Positions 21,582 through 32,145 of a stretch of DNA of 64,000 nucleotides are shown here, one piece after another (position 1 is the stretch's first letter; every line of letters starts with the position of its first letter). The DNA is from Utricularia gibba (taxonomy: Eukaryota; Streptophyta; Magnoliopsida; Lamiales; Lentibulariaceae), in NCBI GenBank assembly GCA_002189035.1, contig NEEC01000016.1, positions 2,565,001 through 2,629,000 of the forward strand, given 5' to 3'. A program made the translations under genes and the position numbers. The notes below the pieces were generated by a model. It was not told where the DNA came from, searched no databases, and saw nothing but the letters and a program-made list of their open reading frames with translations.

Positions 21582-23347
21582 ATGATGGCATCTGGTAGAG
21601 GACCTCCAATATTTGATGGTTCAGGGTATGGAAGCTGGGTCAAAAATATGCGCAACTACCTGCGGGTCAGAAAGATTTGGGATGTTGTCGAAAGGGAGAT
21701 TCCGGCGATTACAATAACAAGCAAATACACATCAGAACAGCAAGAGCCACCTGAATATCTTCAACAGAGAAAAGATGAAGTAATGGATGCCTTGTATCAA
21801 GCCATCTCTGAACATCTATTTGATAATATTGCAGAGTGTCAATCAGCAAAAGAAATATGGGATACTCTCAAATCCCATTATGAAGGTGATGCCAAACTGA
21901 GAGAAATATTATGCAAAAACAAGTTGGAGGACTTTGAGAGGAACAAAATGTTAGACAATGAAACCATACAAGTCTATTATGAACGTACTGCGAAGCTTGT
22001 GAAGGAGATTCGAGGATTGGGGAAACAACTTGAGGATCAAAAGGTGATTAGCAAGGCAATCATGAGCCTACCTGCAAGATTCGAGCCAAAGTTATGTGCA
22101 CTTGAGACAGAAAGAAGAATCCTTGACATTATTGAAGGAAAGCTCCATCAGTTATATCCTGAATATCCTGTTACACCAGAGCCAACATTTAGAGAGTTCA
22201 TGATTGAGTTGCAATCTACAAAAAAGAGATTGGAGCTAAGAGATGGTTATGAAGTTGAGAAAACTTATGGTGAAGCTGCTCTCCTCACCAAAATGCAGAA
22301 TATGAATATAAACTCAGGTGCAATTAACAATGTCAAGGATGTCAAATCAACAGCCATCAAACAATCACCAACGTCAATCCCCACATCAACGATGGGCAAT
22401 CAGAAGTGCAGGCATTGTGACAAATCCAACCATAAGAGTGAAGATTGTTGGACTTTAAGCACAAATGCTTGCAAGCATTGTAACAAACAGAATCACAGGA
22501 GTGAGTTTTGTTGGTGGAAGCCTGATGCTTTGTGCACGAAATGCAATCAAAGAGGCCATCTTGACAAGGTATGTGGAATGTCAAATCCAATAAAAGTTGA
22601 GCATAACAAGAAGGCTACTTCCAGGGAAGAGAAATCACATGCATCCTTTACCTACTTTGAAGATGAGCCAGAAATATCTTTTGAAGATCCTTTTGAGTAT
22701 GAGTGTGCTCTAATGACAGTAGCCTCAGATGCTAAAGGCTGGTACTTGGACTCTGGCGCCTCCTATCATGTATGTTGTGATACAAGGTCATTTCTCAAGC
22801 TTGAAAGGATTGGGAAGGAGGTAAGCACGTGCACTGGTGAAAATATTGGCATTGTGGGCAAAGGAAGCATTTTACTCTTGCTAAAAGAAGGAATTGTTCA
22901 AGTTGGTGATGTTTATTATTCACCAAACCTCAAACAGAACCTGTTGAGCTTTGGCCAATTGAGCAGGCAAGGTTTTGACATTGAGCTGATGAAAGATGCT
23001 GGTGGTATAACCACTACAGTTAAGGTTGCTGATCCAAAAACGAAGATTGAATTCCATGCTGTGTTGACCACCTACAACCTCTACCAAATCATGGTCAGTG
23101 ATCATAAAAGTTGTATTTTCTCACTTCAAGATCAAAGCAGCCTTTGGCACAAATGTTTTGGGCACTATAATTTCAACAATCTGAAAATATTGCAGAAGAA
23201 TAAGGATGTACTGGAATTGAAAGACATCAAGTTTGCTAATGCCATACGTGAAGTGTGTCATCAAGGTAAACAGTGTAGAAAGCCCTATTATTCCAGTGAT
23301 TCAGTAGCAAAGGAGAAATTAGAGCTTGTGCATACAGATGTTTGTGG
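21582..23347 (+). pseudogene. copia gag-PR-INT, left arm, truncated at the palindrome centre
   Basis: Start chosen at ATG 21582 (MMASGRGPPIFDGSGYGSW), the first Met followed by a typical copia gag N-terminus; the frame is open further upstream but only through LTR and leader. Gag (PPEYLQQRKDEVMDALYQAI, LREILCKNKLEDF), three CCHC knuckles, PR (WYLDSGASYHVC) and the INT HHCC region are intact. At 23347, after HTDVCG, the native sequence (PFKE) is replaced by the inverted LTR end, and the frame runs on through antisense sequence to a stop at 23514-23516. Compared with copy 1, INT has LWHKCFGHY in place of LWHKRFGHY. Confidence 0.93.
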
Positions 23348-23758
23348 TGTTGATGCAAGAAAAAGAGTCTTGGGAAGTAACAAAAAGGTAATGCTTCTGA
23401 CATTCAACTTGGAGAAACTTATTGTAGGAGCCTTGTTTCTTTTGCTTCTTGACATATCAAGGATTGTTCTGTCAGATATACCATTCTGTTGTGGAGAATA
23501 TGGTACGGTGAATTGATGCATGATTCCCTCATTTTCACAGAACATTCTCATGCTATTATTGTAGAATTCGCCTCCATTGTCTGATCTAATCATCTTCAAA
23601 GAGCATCCACTCTGATTCTCAACCATCACTTTGAATTTTCGAAAGATATGAGGAACTTCTAACTTGCTTTTAAGAAAGTAAACCCAACAATAACGTGAAT
23701 AATCATCAATGAATGTAACAAAGTATCTACTCCCCCTAATGAACATTCCTTAAATGGT
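23348..23758 (-). mobile_element. palindrome spacer: doubly deleted 3' half of the - strand copia element
   Basis: Read on the - strand from 23758: integrase core ([25 protein letters not shown] with the second Asp, PYSPQQNG), then after LDMSRS a jump to [14 protein letters not shown] of the INT-RT linker, then a jump into the last about 52 bp of an LTR ending CATCAACA at 23348. RT, RNase H and most of the 3' LTR are gone. The first junction shares AAGA/GAAG-type microhomology. The LTR piece has the AGCATTACC and TTCCCAAG variants of copy 1, not those of the palindrome's own LTRs. Confidence 0.9.
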
Positions 23759-25524
23759 CCACAAACATCTGTATGCACAAGCTCTAATTTCTCCTTTGCT
23801 ACTGAATCACTGGAATAATAGGGCTTTCTACACTGTTTACCTTGATGACACACTTCACGTATGGCATTAGCAAACTTGATGTCTTTCAATTCCAGTACAT
23901 CCTTATTCTTCTGCAATATTTTCAGATTGTTGAAATTATAGTGCCCAAAACATTTGTGCCAAAGGCTGCTTTGATCTTGAAGTGAGAAAATACAACTTTT
24001 ATGATCACTGACCATGATTTGGTAGAGGTTGTAGGTGGTCAACACAGCATGGAATTCAATCTTCGTTTTTGGATCAGCAACCTTAACTGTAGTGGTTATA
24101 CCACCAGCATCTTTCATCAGCTCAATGTCAAAACCTTGCCTGCTCAATTGGCCAAAGCTCAACAGGTTCTGTTTGAGGTTTGGTGAATAATAAACATCAC
24201 CAACTTGAACAATTCCTTCTTTTAGCAAGAGTAAAATGCTTCCTTTGCCCACAATGCCAATATTTTCACCAGTGCACGTGCTTACCTCCTTCCCAATCCT
24301 TTCAAGCTTGAGAAATGACCTTGTATCACAACATACATGATAGGAGGCGCCAGAGTCCAAGTACCAGCCTTTAGCATCTGAGGCTACTGTCATTAGAGCA
24401 CACTCATACTCAAAAGGATCTTCAAAAGATATTTCTGGCTCATCTTCAAAGTAGGTAAAGGATGCATGTGATTTCTCTTCCCTGGAAGTAGCCTTCTTGT
24501 TATGCTCAACTTTTATTGGATTTGACATTCCACATACCTTGTCAAGATGGCCTCTTTGATTGCATTTCGTGCACAAAGCATCAGGCTTCCACCAACAAAA
24601 CTCACTCCTGTGATTCTGTTTGTTACAATGCTTGCAAGCATTTGTGCTTAAAGTCCAACAATCTTCACTCTTATGGTTGGATTTGTCACAATGCCTGCAC
24701 TTCTGATTGCCCATCGTTGATGTGGGGATTGACGTTGGTGATTGTTTGATGGCTGTTGATTTGACATCCTTGACATTGTTAATTGCACCTGAGTTTATAT
24801 TCATATTCTGCATTTTGGTGAGGAGAGCAGCTTCACCATAAGTTTTCTCAACTTCATAACCATCTCTTAGCTCCAATCTCTTTTTTGTAGATTGCAACTC
24901 AATCATGAACTCTCTAAATGTTGGCTCTGGTGTAACAGGATATTCAGGATATAACTGATGGAGCTTTCCTTCAATAATGTCAAGGATTCTTCTTTCTGTC
25001 TCAAGTGCACATAACTTTGGCTCGAATCTTGCAGGTAGGCTCATGATTGCCTTGCTAATCACCTTTTGATCCTCAAGTTGTTTCCCCAATCCTCGAATCT
25101 CCTTCACAAGCTTCGCAGTACGTTCATAATAGACTTGTATGGTTTCATTGTCTAACATTTTGTTCCTCTCAAAGTCCTCCAACTTGTTTTTGCATAATAT
25201 TTCTCTCAGTTTGGCATCACCTTCATAATGGGATTTGAGAGTATCCCATATTTCTTTTGCTGATTGACACTCTGCAATATTATCAAATAGATGTTCAGAG
25301 ATGGCTTGATACAAGGCATCCATTACTTCATCTTTTCTCTGTTGAAGATATTCAGGTGGCTCTTGCTGTTCTGATGTGTATTTGCTTGTTATTGTAATCG
25401 CCGGAATCTCCCTTTCGACAACATCCCAAATCTTTCTGACCCGCAGGTAGTTGCGCATATTTTTGACCCAGCTTCCATACCCTGAACCATCAAATATTGG
25501 AGGTCCTCTACCAGATGCCATCAT
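23659..25524 (-). pseudogene. copia gag-PR-INT, right arm
   Basis: Mirror of the left-arm gene, starting at ATG 25524 with the same N-terminus and domains. It extends past the arm into [15 protein letters not shown], then loses frame because a run of six G in copy 1 is five here. The integrase continues in another frame through the spacer. Otherwise the gag and protease are intact, so a gag-PR protein could in principle be made from this arm. Confidence 0.92.
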
Positions 25525-25630
25525 AGCCACCGCTTCAAAAGCTTTGGGTTGATACTTTGTAATCCACCAAGTAAAAAACGCTGAACGGTAAATAAAATAC
25601 TGAAACGAGCACAGGTTTGAGAACCTTACT

Positions 25631-25642
25631 GCTCTGATACCA
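25631..25642 (-). other. primer-binding site, right arm
   Basis: GCTCTGATACCA is the reverse complement of the initiator Met tRNA primer site and directly abuts the - strand LTR. Confidence 0.92.
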
Positions 25643-25944
25643 TGTTGATGCAAGAAAAAGAGAGTCTTGAGAAGTAACAAAAAGGTAATACTTCTGAGAT
25701 CACCTTGGATGAAAAACGACTCATGAACAATAAGAATGACCAAAACCCTTATTCACGCATTCCTAGTAGGGTTTATATATACCCAAGTGGGCCACAATTA
25801 TTGAAAACACACAAAAAGCCCAACAACTCGAATCCAACACTTCCATGCTCGAACTCAACACTTTTTATCTGAAATATAACATTATGACACAAGATTAGTG
25901 CTTCCAATCACCTTCAAACTTTGGATTGAGGCTGATCTCCAACA
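25643..25944 (-). repeat. copia 5' LTR, right arm
   Basis: 302 bp, matching the left LTR apart from a few bases (for example GATAAAAAGTG against GATTAAAAAGGTG). The TATA box lies at about 25772-25781 on the - strand and points toward the palindrome centre. Confidence 0.92.
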
Positions 25945-26241
25945 TAGAGATGTTCTATTTCAGGACTTTTAGTCATTTTTCATGTATGTGGTGAGGATTC
26001 TCCTCCTCTTTGAGTGCTTGTACCCTCTTAACTTATCAAGCTTTGAGCTTGTGGCATTCTAGGATTATCACTTCCAATCCCTTCTCTTTTCTGAAGTGTG
26101 GCTCCTAATTTTCTTAGTTTCGAAGTCTGGTTGCATGAGATTCATTCTCTTGAGGGTAGACTTGGGTAGGTTAATTTCTAAGCTTCAGAATCATCGCCTG
26201 TTTGTGGGTTGCTAATCTCAATAGATTAGAGGGTCACATCA
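25945..26241 (+). repeat. Athila-type LTR 3' fragment, inverted
   Basis: Reverse complement of the outer part of the repeats at 16343 and 18816, from CCTGAAATAGAACATCTCTA to GTCACATCA. It is cut at 25945 by the copia LTR end and at 26241 by RT sequence on the other strand. The missing half is not found on the left side of the palindrome, so this is not a clean insertion into an LTR. Confidence 0.8.
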
Positions 26242-28970
26242 CATCCTCCAACCATTCTGCACTCTTGTGGGAATAAGTTCCCTTTGTTCATTGTTCATCA
26301 CTGTAATACCAGTTTTCTTTGGGACAACCTGCATAGGGCTAACCCACTCACTTTCAGATATAGGATAAATGATACCTGCGGATAACAGCTTCAAAATCTC
26401 TTTCTTGACTCCTTCCACCATTGGGGGGTTCAGTCTCCTCTGTGGCTATCGAAATGGCTTCGTCCCATCCTCTAGGTAAATCCTGTGAGTGTAAATAGAA
26501 GGGCTGATTCCCTTGATGTCAGAAGTCCAACCAATTGCTTGTTTATGCTCTTGAAGCACAACCTTAAGCTTCTCCTCCTGTTTTAAGGTTTGTAAACTAG
26601 AAACAATAACGGGTAGGGTCTCATCATCACCAAGAAACAAATATTTCAAATGTTCGGGCAAAGTCTTTAACTCTAATGATGGTGCTCGAATAACAGAAGG
26701 CACTAGCAGCTCGCTAGGTGTTTCCAAGCTAAGAAAAGAAACATCTTGCACATGAGGTTCGTTGGGTGGATCATCTGAATGATTAAAGACTTCAAGTTCA
26801 GCACGAGGAAAGTCTTCAGATTGAGAAATTTCCGTGTCTAGATCAGATTCGGGCACTTGTTCATGAATCATTGCATAGGGATATGTGTCAGTTTCGCATG
26901 CGGAGATTGCATGTATCTCATTGATCTGTTCAGGATGCTTCATGGCTTTGTCAATACTGAATTCCATCACCTGTACATCGAACTGAAGACTGATGGTGCC
27001 TGCTTGAACTGATCTTTGTTTTTGCAGTAGCCATGAATGGTTGTCCCAAAATAATGGACTCTGAAACCTTAGGGTTATCACTTTCCATGAGAATAACCAA
27101 AAAGTCAGTTGGAAAAACTAAATCCTTAACATGAACAAAAACATCTTCAATTCTACCATATGGTGTAACTTGTGATCTATCTGCTAATTGACATACAACA
27201 TTCGTCGGTTCAAGTTTGCCTAACTTAGATGCAAGAGACAAATAAAGAGATCTAGGCATAACGTTAACCGAAGCACCAAGATCACACATAGCTACTGAAA
27301 TCTTTGTATTTCCAATGGTAACGGGAATTGAAAACATACCGGGATCCTTACACTTACACGGCATTCTCCTTTGAATGATGGCTGAAATGTTTTCAGTCAA
27401 AGTGATTACTTCTTTTTCCACCTTTGCTTTCTTCTTCGGGTTACATAGGTCCTTCAACAACTTGGCATACTTGAGGACCTGTTCAATCATATCAAGAAGA
27501 GGAATAGAAACATTAACCTTCTTCATCATTTCCATAAAAGTTTTCAGTCCTTTCTTGTCCTTGTTCCTTCTTCGAAGCCTCATCAGGAAGGGTGGCGGTA
27601 TGACCAATGGCTTGGTCTGAGGAATTTCGCTTGCCTCCTTCTCTTGAACATCCTCAGGTGGCTTCGGAATATCATTGTTCTGCACTGGTGAGTCATCTAG
27701 GTCGTCACCAATGATTTCTTCATCAACATCAAAATCACTGTCTATGACCTCTAGCTCCTTTTCTTCGGACCTATCTACCTTGTTTGTGAACCATGGGTAA
27801 GGGTCTGGTAGGTCAGTTCCACTTCTCAGTGAGATGGCATTTTGTGTTCTGGATTCTGCACTGGTTGTGATGGCAATCCTCCCTTTGTTTCCAGACGATT
27901 CATTGCTTGTGCAAGCTGAGTAATCTGGCCTTGAATACTTGTGATTTGGCCCTTCATGTCTTTCTGCTCAGCATGCATCTTGGTGGTGCTTTCAGCAACA
28001 GATTTGACCATGGCCTCTAAACTGTGATTCGATTGGTATGGGACCATATGTTGTTCTGGAGGTCCGGTTATCTGCAATGGTGGCCCAGTGATAGTCTTCT
28101 GAGGAATACCAGGTGGGTTCCCTAATGATGGTGCTTGACCAGGGGGTGTTGGCTGTCTCCAGCGAAAACCAGGATGGTCTCTTCGAGGCATTTGATAATT
28201 TCCATAGTTGTACGTCCCACCTTGGTTTTGATACCAGGCATTAATTTCTTCCATTGGCATTTCAGGAGCTCTTGATCCAGTGTCAAAATGAGATGGCATA
28301 GAACTTGAGGTTGCTTGATATCCTTCCTTTTGTTGAAGCAAGGCTTGAAGACCAAACTTCAACGTGTCGCTCATTTCTGCAAGTTGAGCCAATACTTCTG
28401 AGTTGTCCGCTCCATAGACTGCTTTTGCTATTCCAATGCTTCCACCAGGTGGTCTATAGGAGTTGTCATAACGATTGGCTTTGGAATAGGAATTAGCAGC
28501 CATTTATTCAATGAGTCCGCAGGCATTAGCACTGTGACGGTTCGCTAATAATGATCCATTACAAGCGGCATCCATCTGTCCTCGGATCATAGGAGTCAAT
28601 CCTTCATAGAAATGCTGCAAGATCTGGCCTTCAGTGAGTCCATGCTGAGGGTAGGAGTTGCAGATTTGGTTGAAACGATCATAATACTCCTGCAAGTTTT
28701 CTCCTTTACTCTACATCATGGTAGTGAAGGCTCTCCTTCCGGCTAAAGCTCTTCCTAAGGGTGCATAGCGATCCAAGAATTTTTGGACCATCTGCTCCCA
28801 TGTGGCGATAGATGAAGGTGGAAGTCCATAAAGCCACTCCAAAGCCCGTTCGGTAAGACTGAAGGGAAATAATCTAAGCTTGACTTGATTCTCCGTAGTG
28901 CCCTTGGGGCGCATGGATGCACAAGCCGTGTGCAACTCATGTAGATGACGATTGGGGTCGTCATTTTCCT
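26239..28970 (-). pseudogene. gypsy gag, protease and RT start (- strand element, 5' part)
   Basis: On the - strand gag starts near 28970 with DDDPNRHLHELH-like sequence and LRLFPFSLTERALEWLYGLP, then (28695-28504) EYYDRFNQICNSYPQHGL and FYEGLTPMIRGQMDAACNGS. The linker in 28503-27826 is Pro- and Gln-rich, with the end LAQAMNRLETKGGLPSQP. PR in 27685-26951 has FSIPVTIGNTKISVAMCDLG, the active site CDLGASVNVMP, and ILGQPFMATA. 27081-26446 is linker to RT (LKVVLQEHKQAIGWTSDIKG). RT begins in 26421-26239 (KKEILKLLSAGIIYPISESE, then WVSPMQVVPKK) and is cut there. Frames change at least four times. It is probably the 5' half of the element whose INT is at 19405-20965. Confidence 0.87.
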
Positions 28971-29230
28971 CAATGACCCAATGAGTCCAGATACGAGATC
29001 ACTACCTGTCCATTGATCCTGTGGTACGGCCACAGACAAAATGTTGTCTTCTTCCTGCCAAAAGGGCATGAGTTGGTCCTTTCCACCTTGCTCCTCTCCA
29101 AAACCCGCGGGTAGTGATCAGCTTTAATGAAGATGTTATGGGTGAAATCAGTATTCGGTGAGAGGCCGATTTTAGGTGATAGGCACGGTCGGGAATGCCA
29201 CACTTAGTCACCTTCTTCACAGCTAGTACG

Positions 29231-29642
29231 ATTAAAATAAGAGTGCACAAGGATTTTTTTACATGGAAACCGCCGGAGAGCGGAAAAACCACGGAGCTAC
29301 CGGAGCTCGCCGGAAAAGAGTTTCACTAGGTGGATGTCGCGAAAAAGGAGAATACAACTTGAAGAAATCTTTTTTGAGTCCAAGCTCTTTCTTGTCATAA
29401 TTCCGTCTATTTATAGGAGAGCTCACTCTGACCGAATTCTAGTGTTTGCAAACATCGGTTGCTTTCTGCTCCTGCTATACGATCTCGCTTTTCAGGTATC
29501 GGCCGGTTTTCAGGCTATGTCATATGGCCATACCTGTTAGATTTCTGACAGATGTCGATATGTCGTCTGGCGTTATCCCCTCGGGATCTCTTTTGGCAGC
29601 CTTTTGGGAACTGATTACCCTTGGCCGATTTTTCCCTTATCA
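29231..29642 (-). repeat. Tat-like LTR
   Basis: On the - strand begins TGATAAGGGAAAAATCGG at 29642. It has CTATAAATAG at 29407-29416 and runs to CTTATTTTAAT near 29231. It is closely related to 39929-40365. It abuts the start of the - strand gypsy gag region (28936-29230 holds the poorly preserved gag N-terminus and leader). Confidence 0.8.
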
Positions 29643-29990
29643 GAAGATAAGCTAACGAAACATAGATCTGGTGGTATTCCAACCCAGAATCGAAAGTTTC
29701 TAGCCACGAACGGCCAAACAAACTAAAAGAAACGAAACAAAGTTCTAGAGAGAAGCTAGATGAAAAATCCTCAAGAGTGAGAAACAAAAGTCTAAACTAA
29801 ACTGAAGTAAAAACTAAGCTTGTCTGAGCTTTTATATCCCTGTGATTCTACTGAACTTGGGATGACTTGCAAGCAACGTCTGACACTGGTACGCTAATGA
29901 TGCTACCTGTCAGAGACTCCCGTGTTTCACACGTCAAGGCTCATCATTAGGCGTCTGTAGTCTTCTGGAAATCAAGGGAATGTCAGCTCG
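29643..29990. other. unassigned, promoter-like on the - strand
   Basis: No coding sequence seen. On the - strand a TATAAAAG at about 29828-29836 is followed by a pyrimidine-rich leader of about 190 bp that ends at the Tat LTR start, so it may be a piece of another LTR. Not identified. Confidence 0.35.
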
Positions 29991-30813
29991 GGAAACTACG
30001 GAGCCAGAGAGGTGGAGCGCCCGCTCCCCTCCCCCCCAAAACTAGAAGGTGTTCCATGGAAAACCATTTAGGTGGCTCGTGACAACCCAAAGTTAATAAA
30101 TGCATCACTTTTTTTGCCGGGCTACAATGACTTTGGGCTCGAGCCTGGTACGACCTCTGGGAAGATTCGAGTGCCCCCGAGAGCGTCTGCACTAGCATAA
30201 AGCGTGTTGTTGAAAAAATCGTGTTGGGTGCACGTGACATCCTAATTTCAACAAATGTGTCACGTTTTTCGCCGAGTGGGACCAGACAAGGCTCATCAGC
30301 CAAACCGAACCCGGGGCCCAAGCCAAGGGCCCCTCGAGAGTGCCCCCCGCAAAACTAGATGGTGTTCCATCAAAAAAAATTAGGCGGCTCATGATAACCC
30401 AAAGTTAAGAAATGCATCAATTTTTTCGCTGGGCTAAAACTGACTTTGGGCTCATGCCTGGTGCAACCCCCAGCCCTTGCGCATATGCAGCAGCACCACG
30501 AGGCCACATGGGCTTGGTTTATGCCCGCGTGCTAGAGCAGCAGGCACAAGGCCATACGGTCGTGGAACAAAGCAAACAATCAAAAGCCATCGGGTTTAAC
30601 CCGTTCGGGTTGAACAGAAAAATAACCCCATGGGTCATGCAAACTGTAATACCCAGAATTTCATCGGGTTGGGTCCGAACCTGAATGGATCCAACCCAGG
30701 CCCATCTCTAATCATAATCATATGATATATGTTTATTAAATTATAAATAATTGAAATATATTATTTATTAAACCGTAGGATAACTATATTAGTTGAAATA
30801 TATTATTTATATT
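29991..30813 (+). repeat. dispersed relative of the 2.3-kb satellite
   Basis: Same orientation as the array. Carries three or four of the about 150-bp boxes (GGCTCGTGACAACCC, CACGTGACATCC, GGCTCATGATAACCC), the linker (CATGCAAACTGTAATACCC, GGATCCAACCCAGGCCC) and the start of the AT-rich arm (AATCATATGATATA). It lacks the first two boxes and the 240-bp segment. The arm is interrupted at about 30814 by LTR-related sequence; the opposite arm appears at 32146. Confidence 0.82.
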
Positions 30814-31155
30814 TTTTGAGAGTCTTGGCGAAGGGATCTGGCGAGGGGTGCCCCAGGGATCGCCAGGTGCAAGGAATGGCGGTGTGGCGAAGTAGGAATG
30901 CACCCTTAACCACGTTCCTAACCCACCCCCATGATGATTGGGACACCAGCGCGGAGAGTTAGGTGTCGCGACCTTCACCCTAGACGCTAAGGCCATTACC
31001 TACACCTAACTCTCCGCGCTAGTGACCCAATCATCATGGGGGTGGGTTAAGAACGTGGTTAACGGTGCATTCCTCCTTCGCCACACCGCCATTCTCTGCA
31101 CCTGGCGATCCCTGGCGGCACCCCTTGCCAGATCCCTTCGCCAAGACTCTCAAAA
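30814..31155. repeat. inverted repeat at the end of LTR copy 3
   Basis: Left arm 30814-30963 and right arm 31003-31155 are near-complementary (TTTTGAGAGTCTTGGCGAAG against CTTCGCCAAGACTCTCAAAA at the outer ends), with a 39-bp loop holding CCCTAGACGCTAAGGCC. The right arm is part of the LTR; the left arm is an inverted extra copy of it. Confidence 0.85.
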
Positions 31156-32145
31156 CAGTACAAGTAACGAAACAGTGATCTTATTAAGCCACAAGGATCC
31201 AAGTTCCACACAAGGCAGCAAGCCTAGGCGCACGGCGCCACAACGTAAGGAAAAACGAGCACAACCAGCAAGGAAATAACACTATCTCACAAAAGGGAAA
31301 ATAAGGCAGCAAGCCTCGCCACTCAGCCATCAACCCACATTCTATCGATCACGCCTCACTCCACATCCGCCTCTGCTGCACCCGCCTCGCCATCAGCCAC
31401 GCCACCTACATAAGAAAGAGTAAGGGAAGTCAGTCCTATATCGCACGGCTCCCTCCCTAGGCCTAGACTACTCATATTCACGATGTTTCCCCTCCACACG
31501 AAGCATCACTTCTGCTCACACACGCTGCCCCTACGAGGCATCTCCGTAACTTCTCGTATCAGCTCGATGCCCATCCTAGGCATCTCTGATGTTCTCGTAA
31601 TCGATCCGAACACCTTCCCATACGGAATCCCACACGTTTGGCCCCTCTCCCACTGAGCACAAGTGCTCAGTGTTGCCGCCATGACCGTAGTTCGATGGCC
31701 CCGCTTATTGCTCGCATGGCCTCACGATCCGCGGCTTCGCCGCGTTGACATTGGGGTGCACTCCCCAATCCCGCCGTAGCTCACAACCCCTTGATCACAC
31801 AGCGAGGACTTTCAAGAAACCAGAACCATGTCTCCACACACGAAGTTAGCTTCCACCAATCTGTCCCGTAGGACAATTCAACCATAAAGCCCTTACCTTT
31901 GCGCGATTTCTGTCCTCCTCCCGCGGCTGCCGTCTCTCTTAGTTGGTTCTCCTCTACCCAGGGTTCTAGTTCCTCTACTAATACTCGCAGCTGCCCTTTA
32001 TCGGGTCTACCCTAAGTCCGTCGGGCCTACCCGAACCCCTAAGGGCTGTTTCGCTAGCACCCTCACCTTGTTAAGGTCAGTCTCCTGACCCTCGCTGTGC
32101 CCACATCCAAGCTGCTGTCCTGAGGCCTGGGTCGGGGGTGTTACA
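30964..32145 (-). mobile_element. solo-LTR-like element (copy 3)
   Basis: On the - strand starts TGTAACACCCCCGACCC at 32145 and runs to about 30964, related to 14181-15384 throughout (GACCGTAGTTCGATGGC, GATCCGCGGCTTCGCCGCG). At the 32145 end it abuts ACAAGGCCACACGGGCGTGG, the same satellite motif as copies 1 and 2 but with the element in the opposite orientation to the motif. The other end is obscured by the inverted repeat. No coding sequence seen. Confidence 0.75.

Larger units (their letters stand above)
21160..25944. mobile_element. 4.8-kb head-to-head palindrome of copia DNA
   Basis: The left arm, 21160-23347 (+), holds LTR, primer site, gag, PR and the start of INT. The right arm, 23759-25944 (-), is its reverse complement over the whole length, with a length difference of about 2 bp and no protein difference seen through the shared part. 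A 411-bp spacer (23348-23758) holds the rest of the - strand element, heavily deleted. Both outer ends are LTR 5' ends (TGTTGGAG). The centre joins an LTR 3' terminus to the interior of the other element. It sits inside a - strand gypsy element, between INT and RT sequence. Confidence 0.93.

Noticed and set aside
20966-25950. Simple insertion of the palindrome into an Athila LTR at 25945
   Set aside because: The other half of that LTR is not on the left side, and flanking bases show no duplication.
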